A stretch of 64,000 bases of DNA from Saprospirales bacterium. GTDB taxonomy: Bacteria > Bacteroidota > Bacteroidia > Chitinophagales > JADIYW01. Positions 37,058 through 47,463 of the stretch are shown piece after piece (position 1 is the stretch's first letter; every line of letters starts with the position of its first letter). Below the pieces are notes generated by a model. The model was given only the letters and a program-made list of their open reading frames with translations. It did not search any database and had not been told where the DNA came from. Position numbers and translations under genes: made by a program. Location of the stretch: NCBI GenBank assembly GCA_016711605.1, contig JADJSS010000045.1, positions 62,001 through 126,000 on the forward strand, written 5' to 3'.

Positions 37058-37180
37058 GCTCGAAGTTAATAAATATTAAATGCAATTTTCTTAACAAAAA
37101 TTAGATTTTTTAAAATTTAGGTGCTACTCTAATTAAAATAGATTTGTAAAAATAAGTTTCACAAAAAAACAACCATACAA

Positions 37181-37850
37181 ATGATTCAACAACTCAGAAA
37201 ACACCGACGTTTAGAACTTACATTACTATTAATGGCATCGTGCTTTTTAAGTTTTGGCTTAATTGTGCTTCGTGTGATGGTTACTAAACAAATCGGATTT
37301 TTTATTTTTGGTTTGGAATTTATTTTTAGCATTCATTCCATTTTTTATTTCCAGTTGTCTCTATCTTTTTAAACATCGATTTGCAAAAATTACCATGTTG
37401 CCATTTGTTGCGTTGTGGTTGTTGTTTTTTCCGAACGCACCATATATCATTACCGATATCATTCATTTACATCCAGACAAAAGCTTTAATTATTGGTACA
37501 ATTTACTCATCGTTGTTTCAACAGCGTGGAATGCACTTATACTTGGTTTATTATCGTTAAATGATATACAAAATGTAGTTGCTGATAAATTTAATAAGCA
37601 CATAGCGTGGTTGTTTTCTATAACGTCTTTATTTTTAGGTGCTTTTGGTATTTATTTAGGAAGAATTCTACGCTGGAATAGTTGGGATTTATTTTTCGAT
37701 ACCAAATCTTTATTGTTTGATATTTCAGATCGCATTTTAAATCCATTGCAACACGGCAGAACACTTGGAATCACGTTGTTTTATGGAATTTTCTTCACTA
37801 TTATTTATCTTTTTTTTAGAGAAATGATGGTAAGAAAAGAAACTGTGTAG
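37181..37850 (+). CDS. DUF1361 membrane protein (frame broken by one extra T)
   Basis: About 222 residues with six or more membrane helices. The first 40 codons ('ELTLLLMASCFLSFGLIVLRV') run on into a wrong frame after the T run at 37298-37303. Removing one T joins 'KQIGF' to 'LFLVWNLFLAFIPFFIS', the typical DUF1361 start. Then follow 'WLLFFPNAPYIITDIIHL' and 'GIYLGRILRWNSWDLFFD', the family's conserved block. No function is known for DUF1361. Both halves are clear and the join restores a normal family member, so this is probably a sequence error. Confidence 0.85.
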
Positions 37851-37900
37851 TTTTCTCTCAGATTCCACAGATTTTCACAGAATTTTAAATACAATTCATC

Positions 37901-37924
37901 TTAATCATTTAATCAAATTAATCA
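37901..37924 (+). repeat. Three TTAATCA copies in the gap before pheT
   Basis: TTAATCA occurs at 37901, 37909 and 37918. The surrounding gap (37851-38029) also has CACAG repeated, and resembles a decayed dispersed intergenic repeat. Nothing else was recognised in the gap. Confidence 0.4.
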
Positions 37925-38029
37925 GCGGTATTTTTTTATTATTTTACGGCATGAAATATTCATACACTATAATTATAATCGAAAATATGAATATTCCATC
38001 TGCACAAAATAAAACAACAAAATAAACAG

Positions 38030-40525
38030 ATGAAAATTTCCTTAAACTGGCTCAAGCAATATATTGATTTCGATTTATCAAATGATGAACTGAACTATTT
38101 ACTAACCGATATTGGTTTGGAAGTAGAAAGCATCGAGCCATTTGAATCCGTAAAAGGTGGTTTGAAAGGTTTGGTCGTTGGTCATGTGTTGGAAAAAGAA
38201 AAACACGCAGACGCAGACAAACTATCGGTTTGCAAAGTAGATGTTGGAACAGAAATTTTGCAAATTGTGTGTGGTGCACCAAATGTGGCTGCTGGACAAA
38301 AAGTAATTGTTGCATTAGTTGGCACACAATTATTTCCAACTACAGGCGAACCTTTTGAAATCAAAAAAGCAAAAATTCGTGGCATCGAATCTTCTGGAAT
38401 GATTTGCGCTGAAGACGAAATTGGTACAGGTACTTCACACGATGGAATTAAAATATTAGACGAAAAAGCAGTTGTTGGTTCATCTGTAGCAGATTTATTT
38501 GGTGTAGAAAATGATACAATTATTGAAATTGGATTAACACCAAACCGCACAGATGCCTTTTCGCATATCGGTGTCGCGCGCGATTTAGTAGCAGCCTTGA
38601 GTTTCAGAAATAAAACAAATTTTGAATTGAAATTACCAGTTTCAAATCTGGAATCTGAAATCTCATATCTGAAATCTGAATTCTCAGTTGAAGTTGAAAA
38701 TAAAATAGCAGCACCGAAATATTTAGGTTTAATCATTAATAATATAAAAGTAGAAGAATCACCAAAATGGTTGCAAAACCGCTTAAAAGCAATCGGTCAA
38801 AAATCCATCAATAATATTGTTGATATCACGAATTATGTGTTGCACGAATTCGGTCAGCCATTACATGCGTTTGATTTAAGTGCAATCAAAGGCAATAAAA
38901 TTATCGTAAAAAATCTGCCTGCAAAAACGAAATTCACAGCATTAGATAATTCAGTAATTGAATTGCACGAAGAAGATTTAATGATTTGCGATGGCGAAGG
39001 CAATCCAATGTGCATGGCTGGAGTATATGGTGGTTTGCATTCTGGTGTAAAAAATGAAACAACTGCTATTTTTTTAGAATGTGCGTATTTCGATCCAAAA
39101 CCATAAGAAGAACTTCTACACGTCATGGTTTAAAAACAGATGCAGCTTCGCACTTCGAAAAAGGCATCGATCCAAATACTACAGAAACTGTTTTATTACG
39201 CGCAGCACAATTGATAGAAGAAATTGCAAACGGTAAAATTGCTTCTGATATTTTTAAAACAGAAAATAGAGTATTTGAAGATTTTAAGGTTGATTTAGAA
39301 ATCTCAAATGTAAAACGTTTAACTGGTGCTGATATTTCTTTAGATGATATCAAAAAGATATTGAGTTTGTTAGAAGTAAAAATAGAAAGCGAAACTTCAA
39401 CAATTTTGCAACTTTTAATTCCACCATACAGAACCGATGTTACGCGCGAAGCTGATGTTATCGAAGATATTTTGCGTATTTATGGTTTCAATAATGTTCC
39501 GATTCCAAGTAAATTAAATGCAAGCGTTAATTTTTCAAATGCATTTGACACCGATAAATTATACAATAAAATTGCCGATAATTTGGTGAATATTGGTTTC
39601 TATGAAATGATGAACAACAGCATTTCTAAATCAAAATATCAGGAAAATCTAAAAAACAGCAGTTCCGAAAATTGGGTTCGTTTATTGAGTTCTATCAATA
39701 CTGAACTTGACGTGATGCGCAACAACATATTGATTTCTGGATTAGAAAGTGTGGCACACAACATCAACCACAAAAATGCTAATGTCAAATTGTTTGAGTT
39801 TGGAAAAACCTACACAACAGAAAAACACCGATTCTATTCACTCTCCAATTGGAGAAGGAAATGTCGAGCTTGCTCGACAAAGGATGAGGCAATATTCCGA
39901 AAAAAATCATTTAGCAATTTTCATTTCTGGAAATAAATCAACGACAAACTGGAACACACCAAATAAAAAGTCAGACTTTTATTTTATCAAATCCATCGTT
40001 GATTCAATTTTCAGTAAAATTGGAATCACTGCATTTGATGCTTTCGATAACGAATTATCAGAATTTTTCGATTATTCATTAGTATATAGAAAAGGTGAGA
40101 AGCAACTCGCGGAATTCGGAAAAGTAAACGCAGCGTTTTGCAAGCTGTTCGACATCAAGCAGGATTTATTTTTTGCAGATATAAATTGGGATTTGGTGAT
40201 TGCACAAGCTAAAAAAGTTAAAAGCAACTATCAGGAAATTTCAAAATTTCCATCTGTAAAACGTGATTTAGCGTTATTATTAGATAAAAAAGTGAAATTT
40301 GACGAAGTAAAATCCATCGCAACTAAATTTGGAAAGAAAATTTTGCGTAATATTGAGTTGTTTGATATTTACGAAGATGAAAAAATTGGCAACGACAAAA
40401 AATCATACGCAGTAAGTTTTACATTCAAAGATGACACTAAAACACTTCAAGATGCTGATATTGATAGTGTTATGAAAAAATTAATGGAAGAATATAATAA
40501 ACAACTCAACGCAGAAATTAGATAA
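38030..40525 (+). CDS. pheT: Phenylalanyl-tRNA synthetase beta subunit (frame broken twice)
   Basis: Charges tRNA-Phe together with PheS. The N-terminal EMAP-type tRNA-binding domain ('VVGHVLEKEKHADADKLSVCKV') is followed by the B3/B4 editing and B5 domains, ending in the ferredoxin-fold anticodon domain ('FPSVKRDLALLLDKKVKFDEVKSI'). Break 1: a four-A run at 39097-39100 needs five A to join 'ECAYFDPK' to 'TIRRTSTRHGLKTDA'. Break 2: at 39835-39850 a REP-like palindromic element (39841-39890) sits in the coding sequence, and a 1-2-base change next to it separates 'FGKTYTTEKH' from 'QYSEKNHLAIFISGN'. A heptad repeat at 38644-38685 also encodes about 14 residues. The corrected length is about 831 residues. 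As pheT is essential, at least break 1 must be an error. Confidence 0.93.
38644..38685 (+). repeat. pheT: Six 7-bp units inside pheT
   Basis: AAATCTG, GAATCTG and four variants in exact 7-bp phase, 42 bp or 14 codons, in frame. They encode NLESEISYLKSEFS-like sequence between two conserved parts of PheT. Confidence 0.8.
39841..39890 (+). repeat. pheT: REP-like double-palindrome element inside pheT
   Basis: Two adjacent palindromes: CTCCAATTGGAG (39843-39854) and TGTCGAGC-TT-GCTCGACA (39862-39879, a perfect 8-bp stem), followed by a GGATGAGGC end. The composition is much richer in GC than the surrounding gene. Confidence 0.75.
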
Positions 40526-40814
40526 ATGGCGAAGATTGACGAAAATGGGATCGAATTTTTAAAAAATTCAGCTAATTTTAGAAAAAAATAAGAAATTAGA
40601 GGAAGCAAATTTGGCATTATCTAAACAAAATGCTGATTTGCACCAACAATTAAATCAATTAATTAATCAACAAGACAATTTAAAAGAACAGATACAACAT
40701 ATAAAAACAGCAAAAGAAGTGCATTTGTCCGAAAAGGAAAGAGCTCAAACGAAGCAACAGTTAAAAGAGTTTATGGTAGAAATTGACGACTGTTTGGCAA
40801 AATTGATACAATAA
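40526..40814 (+). CDS. Small coiled-coil protein upstream of zapA (frame broken by one extra A)
   Basis: Starts with the ATG directly abutting the pheT stop: MAKIDENGIEFLK. Removing one A from the six-A run at 40561-40566 (five expected) continues as 'IQLILEKNKKLEEANLALSKQNADLHQQL', giving a 95-residue, almost fully coiled-coil protein ending 'EIDDCLAKLIQ'. A small coiled-coil gene between pheT and zapA is common in Bacteroidota, and its 1-bp stop/start overlap with zapA suggests a partner of the divisome protein. That is inference by position. Confidence 0.75.
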
Positions 40815-41110
40815 TGGCAGAACAATTAAATATAAATTTATTAATCGCAGGCAGACCTTACAAATTAAAAGTATCGTCTGATGAAGAAGGTTATGTTCGC
40901 CAGGCCGCTAAAGATATCAACGATAAAATTGCCGAATACCAAAAAACATTACTTACACGCGACCGACAAGATTTTTTGTCGATGATTGCATTGCAGTCAG
41001 CAGCTGAAGTTTTGCAAAATAAAAATAAAGCCACCAACGCTAATATCGATTTAAAACTCGATGAACTCGAAGCTATTTTGGATAAAGAACTCGGTTTAAC
41101 GCTCTTCTAA
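40814..41110 (+). CDS. zapA: Cell division protein ZapA
   Basis: Bundles FtsZ protofilaments at the septum. The 98-residue product starts 'LNINLLIAGRPYKLKVSSDEEGYVRQAAKDINDKI', the standard ZapA N-terminal fold, followed by the helix 'YQKTLLTRDRQDFLSMIALQSAAEVLQ'. It overlaps the upstream coiled-coil gene by one base (TAATG). Confidence 0.92.
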   Translation: MAEQLNINLLIAGRPYKLKVSSDEEGYVRQAAKDINDKIAEYQKTLLTRDRQDFLSMIALQSAAEVLQNKNKATNANIDLKLDELEAILDKELGLTLF

Positions 41111-41149
41111 TCAAAGTTATTCTAATGCTGTGTAAAAGATAGAAAATCT

Positions 41150-41254
41150 GCAAAATTCGTTTTGCTTAATTTCGATTTTAGGTTTTGATCATTTCCTTCA
41201 AATGATAGAATGAGCTTCGTACGTCCAATCGTATAAAAGTTTGTGCGAATTCTC
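41150..41254 (+). other. Possible structured RNA between zapA and rny
   Basis: The 224-bp gap 41111-41334 contains a hairpin GCAAAA-TTCG-TTTTGC (41150-41165), a second hairpin TCATTT/AAATGA (about 41190-41206) and a longer stem pairing 41212-41222 with 41243-41254. In E. coli the 6S RNA gene follows zapA, so a 6S-type RNA is one possibility, but I cannot fold it into the 6S shape by eye. The first hairpin could also simply end the zapA transcript. Confidence 0.25.
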
Positions 41255-41334
41255 AAAAAAAATAAAAGAAACACATAAATTATTTTTTAACACGCTCAAT
41301 ATCAAAAGATAAAGAGTTTAAACACACACTAAGA

Positions 41335-42943
41335 ATGGATCCAATTATTATAACCGTTATTGCAGCAGTCGTTACACTTATTGTAGGATTTTTCATCGGA
41401 AAAATGATTTCAAAAGGAAATGTAGATAAGCAAATTGCAGAAGCAAGAATTATTGAAGAAAAAGCAAAATCGCTCGAAGAAACTGCACGCAAAGAAGCAG
41501 AAATCATCAGAAAAGAAGCATTTAATACGGCAGAATCTTTGAAAAAAGATAAAATGATGGAAGCGAAAGAATTCTTCTTGAAACAAAAAGAAGAACACAA
41601 CAAAGAAGCAGAATTACGCAATCGCAAATTATTAGAATCAGAAAATCGCGCTAAACAAATTGAGCAGTCACTAAAAGACAAGTTGGCAAATACCAATAAA
41701 CAAGAAAAAGAAACAGAAGAATTAAAAAAGAAATTAGCAGATCAAATTGAAATTGCCAATAAAAAACGTGCAGATTTAGACAAAGCAGAAGCTGAACATA
41801 TTGCAAAATTAGAGCAAGTTGCCAAACTTTCTGCAGAAGACGCAAAAGCACAATTAGTAGAACAACTAAAAGGCAAAGCACAATCAGATGCGATGGCGCA
41901 TGTGAAAATGGTAATGGACGAAGCGAAACTGAAAGCAAACAAAGAAGCGAAAAAAATCATCATACAATCTATTCAACGTACATCAGCAGAAACAGCGATT
42001 GAAAATACAGTTTCGGTTTTCAATTTAACTTCTGATGAACAAAAAGGACAAATTATTGGCCGTGAAGGCAGAAATATTCGTGCGTTGGAAGCAGCAACTG
42101 GTGTCGAAATTATTGTGGACGATACACCAGAAGCAATTATTATTTCTGGTTATGATGCGTACAAAAGAGAAATTGCAAGATTATCACTTCAACGTTTAGT
42201 TGCAGATGGAAGAATCCATCCAGCTCGAATTGAAGAAGTAGTAGCAAAAACTGAAAAACAACTCGAAGGCCCAATGATGGAAATCGGTGAGCGTACCGTT
42301 ATTGATTTAGGAATTCACGGTTTGCATCCAGAATTAATTCGTTTGGTAGGCAAGATGCGTTACCGTTCATCATACGGACAAAATTTATTACAACACTCAC
42401 GCGAAGTAGCCAACTTATGCGCAATTATGGCAAGTGAATTGGGCTTGAATTCGAAAATAGCAAAACGCGCAGGTTTATTGCACGATATAGGTAAAGTTTC
42501 TGATGAAGATCCTGAATTATCACATGCATTATTAGGTGCAAAATTATGCGAGAAATTTGGTGAAGCACCAGTAATTGTTAACGCAGTAGGAGCGCACCAC
42601 GATGAAATGGAAATGTTATTTATCATTTCACCAATCATTCAAGCATGTGACTCAATTTCAGGAGCTCGTCCAGGCGCGCGCCGCGAAATGATGGAAAGCT
42701 ACATGAAACGAATTGATGAGCTGGAAAAATTAGCAACTTCATATCAAGGTGTACAAAAAAGCATATGCAATACAAGCTGGTCGTGAGTTGCGCGTATTAG
42801 TAGAAGCAGAAAAAGTAGATGACAAACAAGTTGAAGAAATTTCGTTCAAAATTGCACAACAAATACAAGACGAAATGACTTATCCAGGACAAATAAAAGT
42901 AACCGTAATCCGTGAAACACGTGGTGTTTCAGTTGCTAAATAA
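41335..42943 (+). CDS. rny: Ribonuclease Y (frame broken by one extra A)
   Basis: Membrane-anchored endoribonuclease that starts mRNA decay. Domains in order: N-terminal helix 'ITVIAAVVTLIVGFFIG', a long charged coiled coil (about 25-215), a KH domain ('GQIIGREGRNIRALEAATGVEIIVDD') and an HD domain with 'AGLLHDIGKVSDEDPEL' and 'AVGAHHDEMEM'. At 42755-42760 a run of six A should be five: removing one joins 'YQGVQK' to 'AYAIQAGRELRVLVEAEKV', ending in GVSVAK. About 535 residues corrected. The pheT-zapA-rny order is the usual Bacteroidota one. Confidence 0.95.
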
Positions 42944-42957
42944 TAGTGTCACACTGT

Positions 42958-42983
42958 GTCATGCTGAGCTTGTCGAAGCATCA
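42958..42983 (+). repeat. REP-like element copy 1
   Basis: An imperfect palindrome of the type GTCATGCTGAGC...GAAGCATC directly after rny. A diverged copy in the same orientation lies at 43409, beyond the intervening gene. Confidence 0.7.
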
Positions 42984-43010
42984 AAGTATAATAAACAAAC
43001 AAAAATATTA

Positions 43011-43394
43011 ATGAAGAAAATTAGTTTAGTTCTTGCAGTTTTATGTCTAAGTGTTGTCGGCTTTAGTCAGGATATTGACATTAAAAAAGGCATGGTTTTA
43101 ATAGATGGAAAAGAATGCTTAAAAGTAAATTCAGATCCAAATAATGTTGCATTTTCAGATTTAGAAGGAAACGAAATCATTTTTCTTAAATTTATACATG
43201 ACAGCAAGTATGCAAGTTTGTATGTCAAGATTACGTTCCTAAATCAAAAAGCATCTTTTACTTCTAAGTCATATATTTTCACTAAGAAACTTTTACAAAA
43301 ATTATTAGAAGATGGAACCTTGACTGATTGTAAATTAGTTTCAGAAAAAGTAGAGAAATTCATCATGAAATATGACGAAGAAGTTGATAAATAA
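43011..43394 (+). CDS. Small secreted hypothetical protein
   Basis: 127 residues. The start at 43011 gives a clean signal peptide (MKKISLVLAVLCLSVVGFSQ); an in-frame ATG-equivalent at 42912 would translate the REP element. The mature part has 'GMVLIDGKECLKVNSDPNNVAFSDLEGNEIIFLKF' (beta-rich) and a charged helical end. Similar small periplasmic proteins of unknown function are common in Bacteroidota. It is bracketed by two REP-like elements in direct orientation. Confidence 0.72.
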   Translation: MKKISLVLAVLCLSVVGFSQDIDIKKGMVLIDGKECLKVNSDPNNVAFSDLEGNEIIFLKFIHDSKYASLYVKITFLNQKASFTSKSYIFTKKLLQKLLEDGTLTDCKLVSEKVEKFIMKYDEEVDK

Positions 43395-43408
43395 TCAACC
43401 TTTTGAGT

Positions 43409-43430
43409 CTTGCTGAGCTTGTTGAAGCAC
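43409..43430 (+). repeat. REP-like element copy 2 (diverged)
   Basis: TTGCTGAGCTTG followed by TTGAAGCAC, the same unit as 42958-42983 with several substitutions, located after the small secreted gene. Confidence 0.6.
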
Positions 43431-43440
43431 TTCAAATAAT

Positions 43441-43472
43441 AAAAACGCATCTTTAAATGGATGCGTTTTTTT
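43441..43472 (+). terminator. Rho-independent terminator
   Basis: An 11-bp stem AAAAACGCATC / GATGCGTTTTT with an 8-nt loop and a T run. The remaining gap to 43621 is AT-rich and shows no clear promoter; the nearest candidate is TATCTTTT near 43556. Confidence 0.9.
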
Positions 43473-43621
43473 ATTTTAGGATTTTGGACTCAAATAAGTT
43501 CTTTAATCAAGCAATAAATACCCTAAAACCGCAACCATTTTATGGTAAGATATACTATCTTTTTACGTAAATTCGCATTTTATTGCAATTACCATAAATT
43601 ATAAATAAGATTAATTCCTAA

Positions 43622-46600
43622 ATGAGCAGCGTATTTCTTTTATTATACGATTTTTTGAAGGATAAGAAGAAGCTAGTCTATTTGCTTTTTAGTGTATTAG
43701 TGGCTGTGATGTTGTTTTTTACGTTTAAAGTAAATTACATCGAAAATGTTTCGCAAATGTTGCCACAAGGCAAAACTAACGAAGAAGCATTGTCACTTTT
43801 GGAAAATTCATCTATTGCCAACAGAATTATTTTTACCATTTCTGCGAAAAAAAATACCTTAGCGAATGAGCCAGATTCACTGATTGCGTTTACAGATGTG
43901 TTAGCCGAAAAAATTCAGGAACATTATCAAAAATATATTACTTCGATTGAATACACTGCTAACGATAGTTTGTTTGCTAATATGCTTCAAGTGATTCAAA
44001 ATAATTTGCCCTTATTTTTAGAAGAAAAAGATTACGAAAAATTAGACAGCATAATTACCAAAAATGCAATCGACCAAAAAGTAAAAAATAATTTTCAAAC
44101 CTTAACGAGTCCTGCTGGTTTGGCTTTGAAAGATTTTGTTGTAAATGATCCATTAGGATTGAATTATATTGTTTTTAATAAACTCAAAAATTTTCAGCAA
44201 GATGATAATATCGAATTGTACGACAATCACTTTATCACAAAAGATAAACAACGTGTACTCTTTTTTCTAACGCTCAAATATCCGTCTTCTGAAACAGTTA
44301 CCAATACGCAATTCTTTACTTCTTTAGATAATGAAATAAAACAATTATCCAATTCCAATTATTCAGTTTCTTATTTTGGCGAAACAGCAGTTGCTACTGC
44401 AAATGCACATCAAATCAGAATAGACAGCATTTACTCAACTATTTTTACGATTGTGTTTTTACTGTTGTTGATTATTGTTTTTTATAGAAACTTAATTGCA
44501 CCAGTCTTGGTAATTGTTCCAGTTGTTTTTGGTTCGTTGTTTGCGCTGTCGTTTATTTATTTTTTTAAAGGTAGCATTTCCATTATTTCGGTTGGTGCTG
44601 GTGCTGTGGTGTTAGGCATTGCCGTAAATTATTCATTACATTTTTTAACACATTATCGTTCTAATTTAAATATTCGAGCTACTATAAAAGACATCGCATT
44701 TCCAATGATTATTGGTAGTTTAACTACAATTGGTGGTTTTCTGAGTTTGCAGTTTTTATCGATTCCTGTTTTAAATGATTTAGGATTATTCGCAGGTTTA
44801 AGTTTAATTGGTGCTGCTTTTGCTACGCTTGTTTTTTTGCCGCATTTTTCTACCTTAAATTATATTTCAAAAAATAGCAGTGTGTTTGATAGGATTTATC
44901 TAACACTCAATAAAATGCATGGCAATAAATGGATTGCTATAGCTTTTGTTGTGCTAACACCTTTCTTGTATCACTTTGCAAAAAATGTGCAGTTTGAAAA
45001 TGATATGATGAAACTAAACTTTATGACACCACAATTGCAACAAGCAGAAAAAGTGTTCAATGAGTTTAGTTCGTTTTATAATAAATCTGTTTATGTGGTT
45101 GCTAAAGGAGCTTCTTTAAACGATGCATTAGATAATAATAAGAAGATATTGCCTGCACTAAATAAAATGCTCGATGCAAAACAAATTAGTGGTTTTACGG
45201 ATATATCAACTATTTTAGTTTCTGAAAAAGAACAACAAAAACGCATTGAAAATTGGAATTCGTTTTGGACAAGTGAAAAGAAAAATACTACTTATCAATA
45301 TTTAAAAAATGCTGGAAATAACAATCATTTCAATGAAACTGCATTTTTACCGTTTTTAAATCAAGTAGATAAAAATTATACTGTATTATCAAACCCAGAT
45401 TTTTTAAGTTTAAAAAATGCGTTGCTAAAAATTTCATAGATGAAAAAGACGGTGTGTATTCTGTTATCAATGTAGTTAAAACCAATCCAGCCGATATTCA
45501 AAAAGTGTATGATACTTTTCATCATGAAAAACACATTACGGTATTGGACAAACAATACATTTTAAAGTCTGTCATTAAATCTGTTGGTAACGATTTTCAG
45601 TTTATTACTTTCCTAACATCACTCATCGTATTTATTGCATTGTTGTTGGCATATGGTCGAATTGAATTGGCTTTAATAACATTTATTCCAATGGTGATTG
45701 CCTGGATTTGGATTTTAGGTTTGATGGCTTTGTTTGGCATTAAATTCAACATCATCAATATTATATTATCTACGTTCGTTTTTGCACTTGGCGATGATTT
45801 TTGCATTTTTACCACTGATGGAATGCAAAAAAAATATGCAACTGGAAAAGATAGCAGCAAGTCTTTAGGAACGTCTATTTTATTATCAGCCATCACAACC
45901 ATTATTGGTTTAGGTATTTTAATTTTTGCAAAACATCCAGCACTCAAATCTATTGCTTTGATTTCTATTATTGGTATTGTTTGTGTTTGGTTGATGTCGC
46001 AAACCTTGCAGCCAATTCTATTTAATATCTTAATAAAAAATCCAACCCAAAACAAGCATTTTCCCAATACTTTTAAAGGAATTGTGCAATCTACTATTGC
46101 ATTTTCCTATTTTGTTTTTGGCGCATTTTTATTAGTAGTTATCGGTGTAGTATTGACGAAGTTGATTCCATTTCAACGCAAAAAGATGAAAGCTGCCTAT
46201 ACTTATATTTTAAGTAAGTTCGTAAAGTCTTTAGTGTATTTGATGGTGAATGTGAAAAAGAAAATCATTAATGTTAACCACGAAAACTTTGAGAAACCTG
46301 CAGTTATTATTGCGAATCATCAATCATTCCTAGATATTTTAGTATTAGTGATGTTGCATCCAAAACTAATTATGATGACGAATAAATGGGTTTGGCATTC
46401 ACCAGTGTTTGGCTATGTAGTGCGGATGGCTGATTATCAATTAGCAGAAAACACGGATAATAAATTAGAATTTATGAAAGAAAAAGTAGCTGATGGTTAT
46501 TCAATTATTGTTTATCCAGAAGGTACTCGCAATAAAGATGGTATCATTCAGCGTTTTCATAAAGGTGCATTTTATCTAGCAGAAAAATTAAATATCGACA

Positions 46601-47463
46601 TCTTGCCAATTGTGTTACATGGTACAGGTTATTGTATGTCAAAAGGTGAGTTCTTACTGAAAGATGGACAAATGACTATTAAGTTTTTAGATAGAATTAA
46701 ACCAACAGATACACAGTTTGGTATTGGATATGCTGAACGCACAAAATCAATAGCCACTCATTTTAAAAAGGAATATGCAGATTTAAGTACAGAGATTGAA
46801 ACACCTTCTTATTATTACGATCAGTTAGTTCATAATTATATTTTTAAAGGTCCAGTGTTGGAATGGTATTCAAAAGTGAAAATTAAACTCGAAAATAATT
46901 ATGCTATTTTCAATGAAATCATTCCAGCAAAAAATAAGATTTTAGATATCGGTTGTGGTTATGGTTTTTTAGATTACATGCTTATTTTTACTTCTAAAGA
47001 AAGAGTAATACATGGAATGGATTATGATGAAGAAAAAATCGAAGTAGCACAAAATGGATTTTTAAGAAGTAATCAACTGAGCTTTTCGCATGGTAATGTG
47101 TTGGATTTTAATTTTGAAAATTACGACACAATTATTTTAAGTGATGTATTACATTATCTTCAACCAAATGAACAAACCAATGTATTGCAAAATTGTATTC
47201 AACATATTTCAGAAGATGGTATGTTGATTATTAGAGATGGAAATGCAGAGTTAACTGAACGACATAAAGGAACCAAACTCACTGAATGGTTTTCAACAAA
47301 ATTATTAGGTTTTAATAAAACATCTGAACAAGGTTTATCGTTTATTGCTGCTTCTTTTCTAAAAGATTTTGCTGCTAAAAATAACTTAAGTTTAGAAGAA
47401 GTAGACAATACCAAATACACATCGAATATTTTCTATATCATGCGTAAAACCAATAAAATATGA
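43622..47463 (+). CDS. Trifunctional MMPL transporter / lysophospholipid acyltransferase / SAM methyltransferase (frame broken by one missing A)
   Basis: About 1280 residues when corrected. Residues about 1-860 form an RND/MMPL exporter with two six-helix halves ('IAVNYSLHFLTHYRSN' in the first, 'FALGDDFCIFTTDGMQKK' in the second). Residues about 870-1050 form a PlsC acyltransferase: NHQSFLD (HX4D) and YPEGTRNKDG. Residues about 1090-1230 form a class I methyltransferase ('ILDIGCGYGFLDYML'). The frame breaks at the five-A run 45427-45431; a sixth A joins 'NALLK' to 'NFIDEKDGVYSVIN'. This three-part protein is known from flexirubin-type clusters and probably acylates, methylates and exports a lipid or aryl-polyene ester. 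It overlaps the next gene by 4 bp. Confidence 0.93.

Noticed and set aside
37851..38029. A small gene in the gap before pheT
   Set aside because: No open frame with a plausible start; the sequence looks like a decayed dispersed repeat.
40526..40590. A separate 21-codon peptide after pheT
   Set aside because: It is the first part of the coiled-coil gene, cut by one extra A.
42912..43010. An N-terminal extension of the small secreted protein
   Set aside because: The extension translates the REP-like element; the signal peptide begins at 43011.
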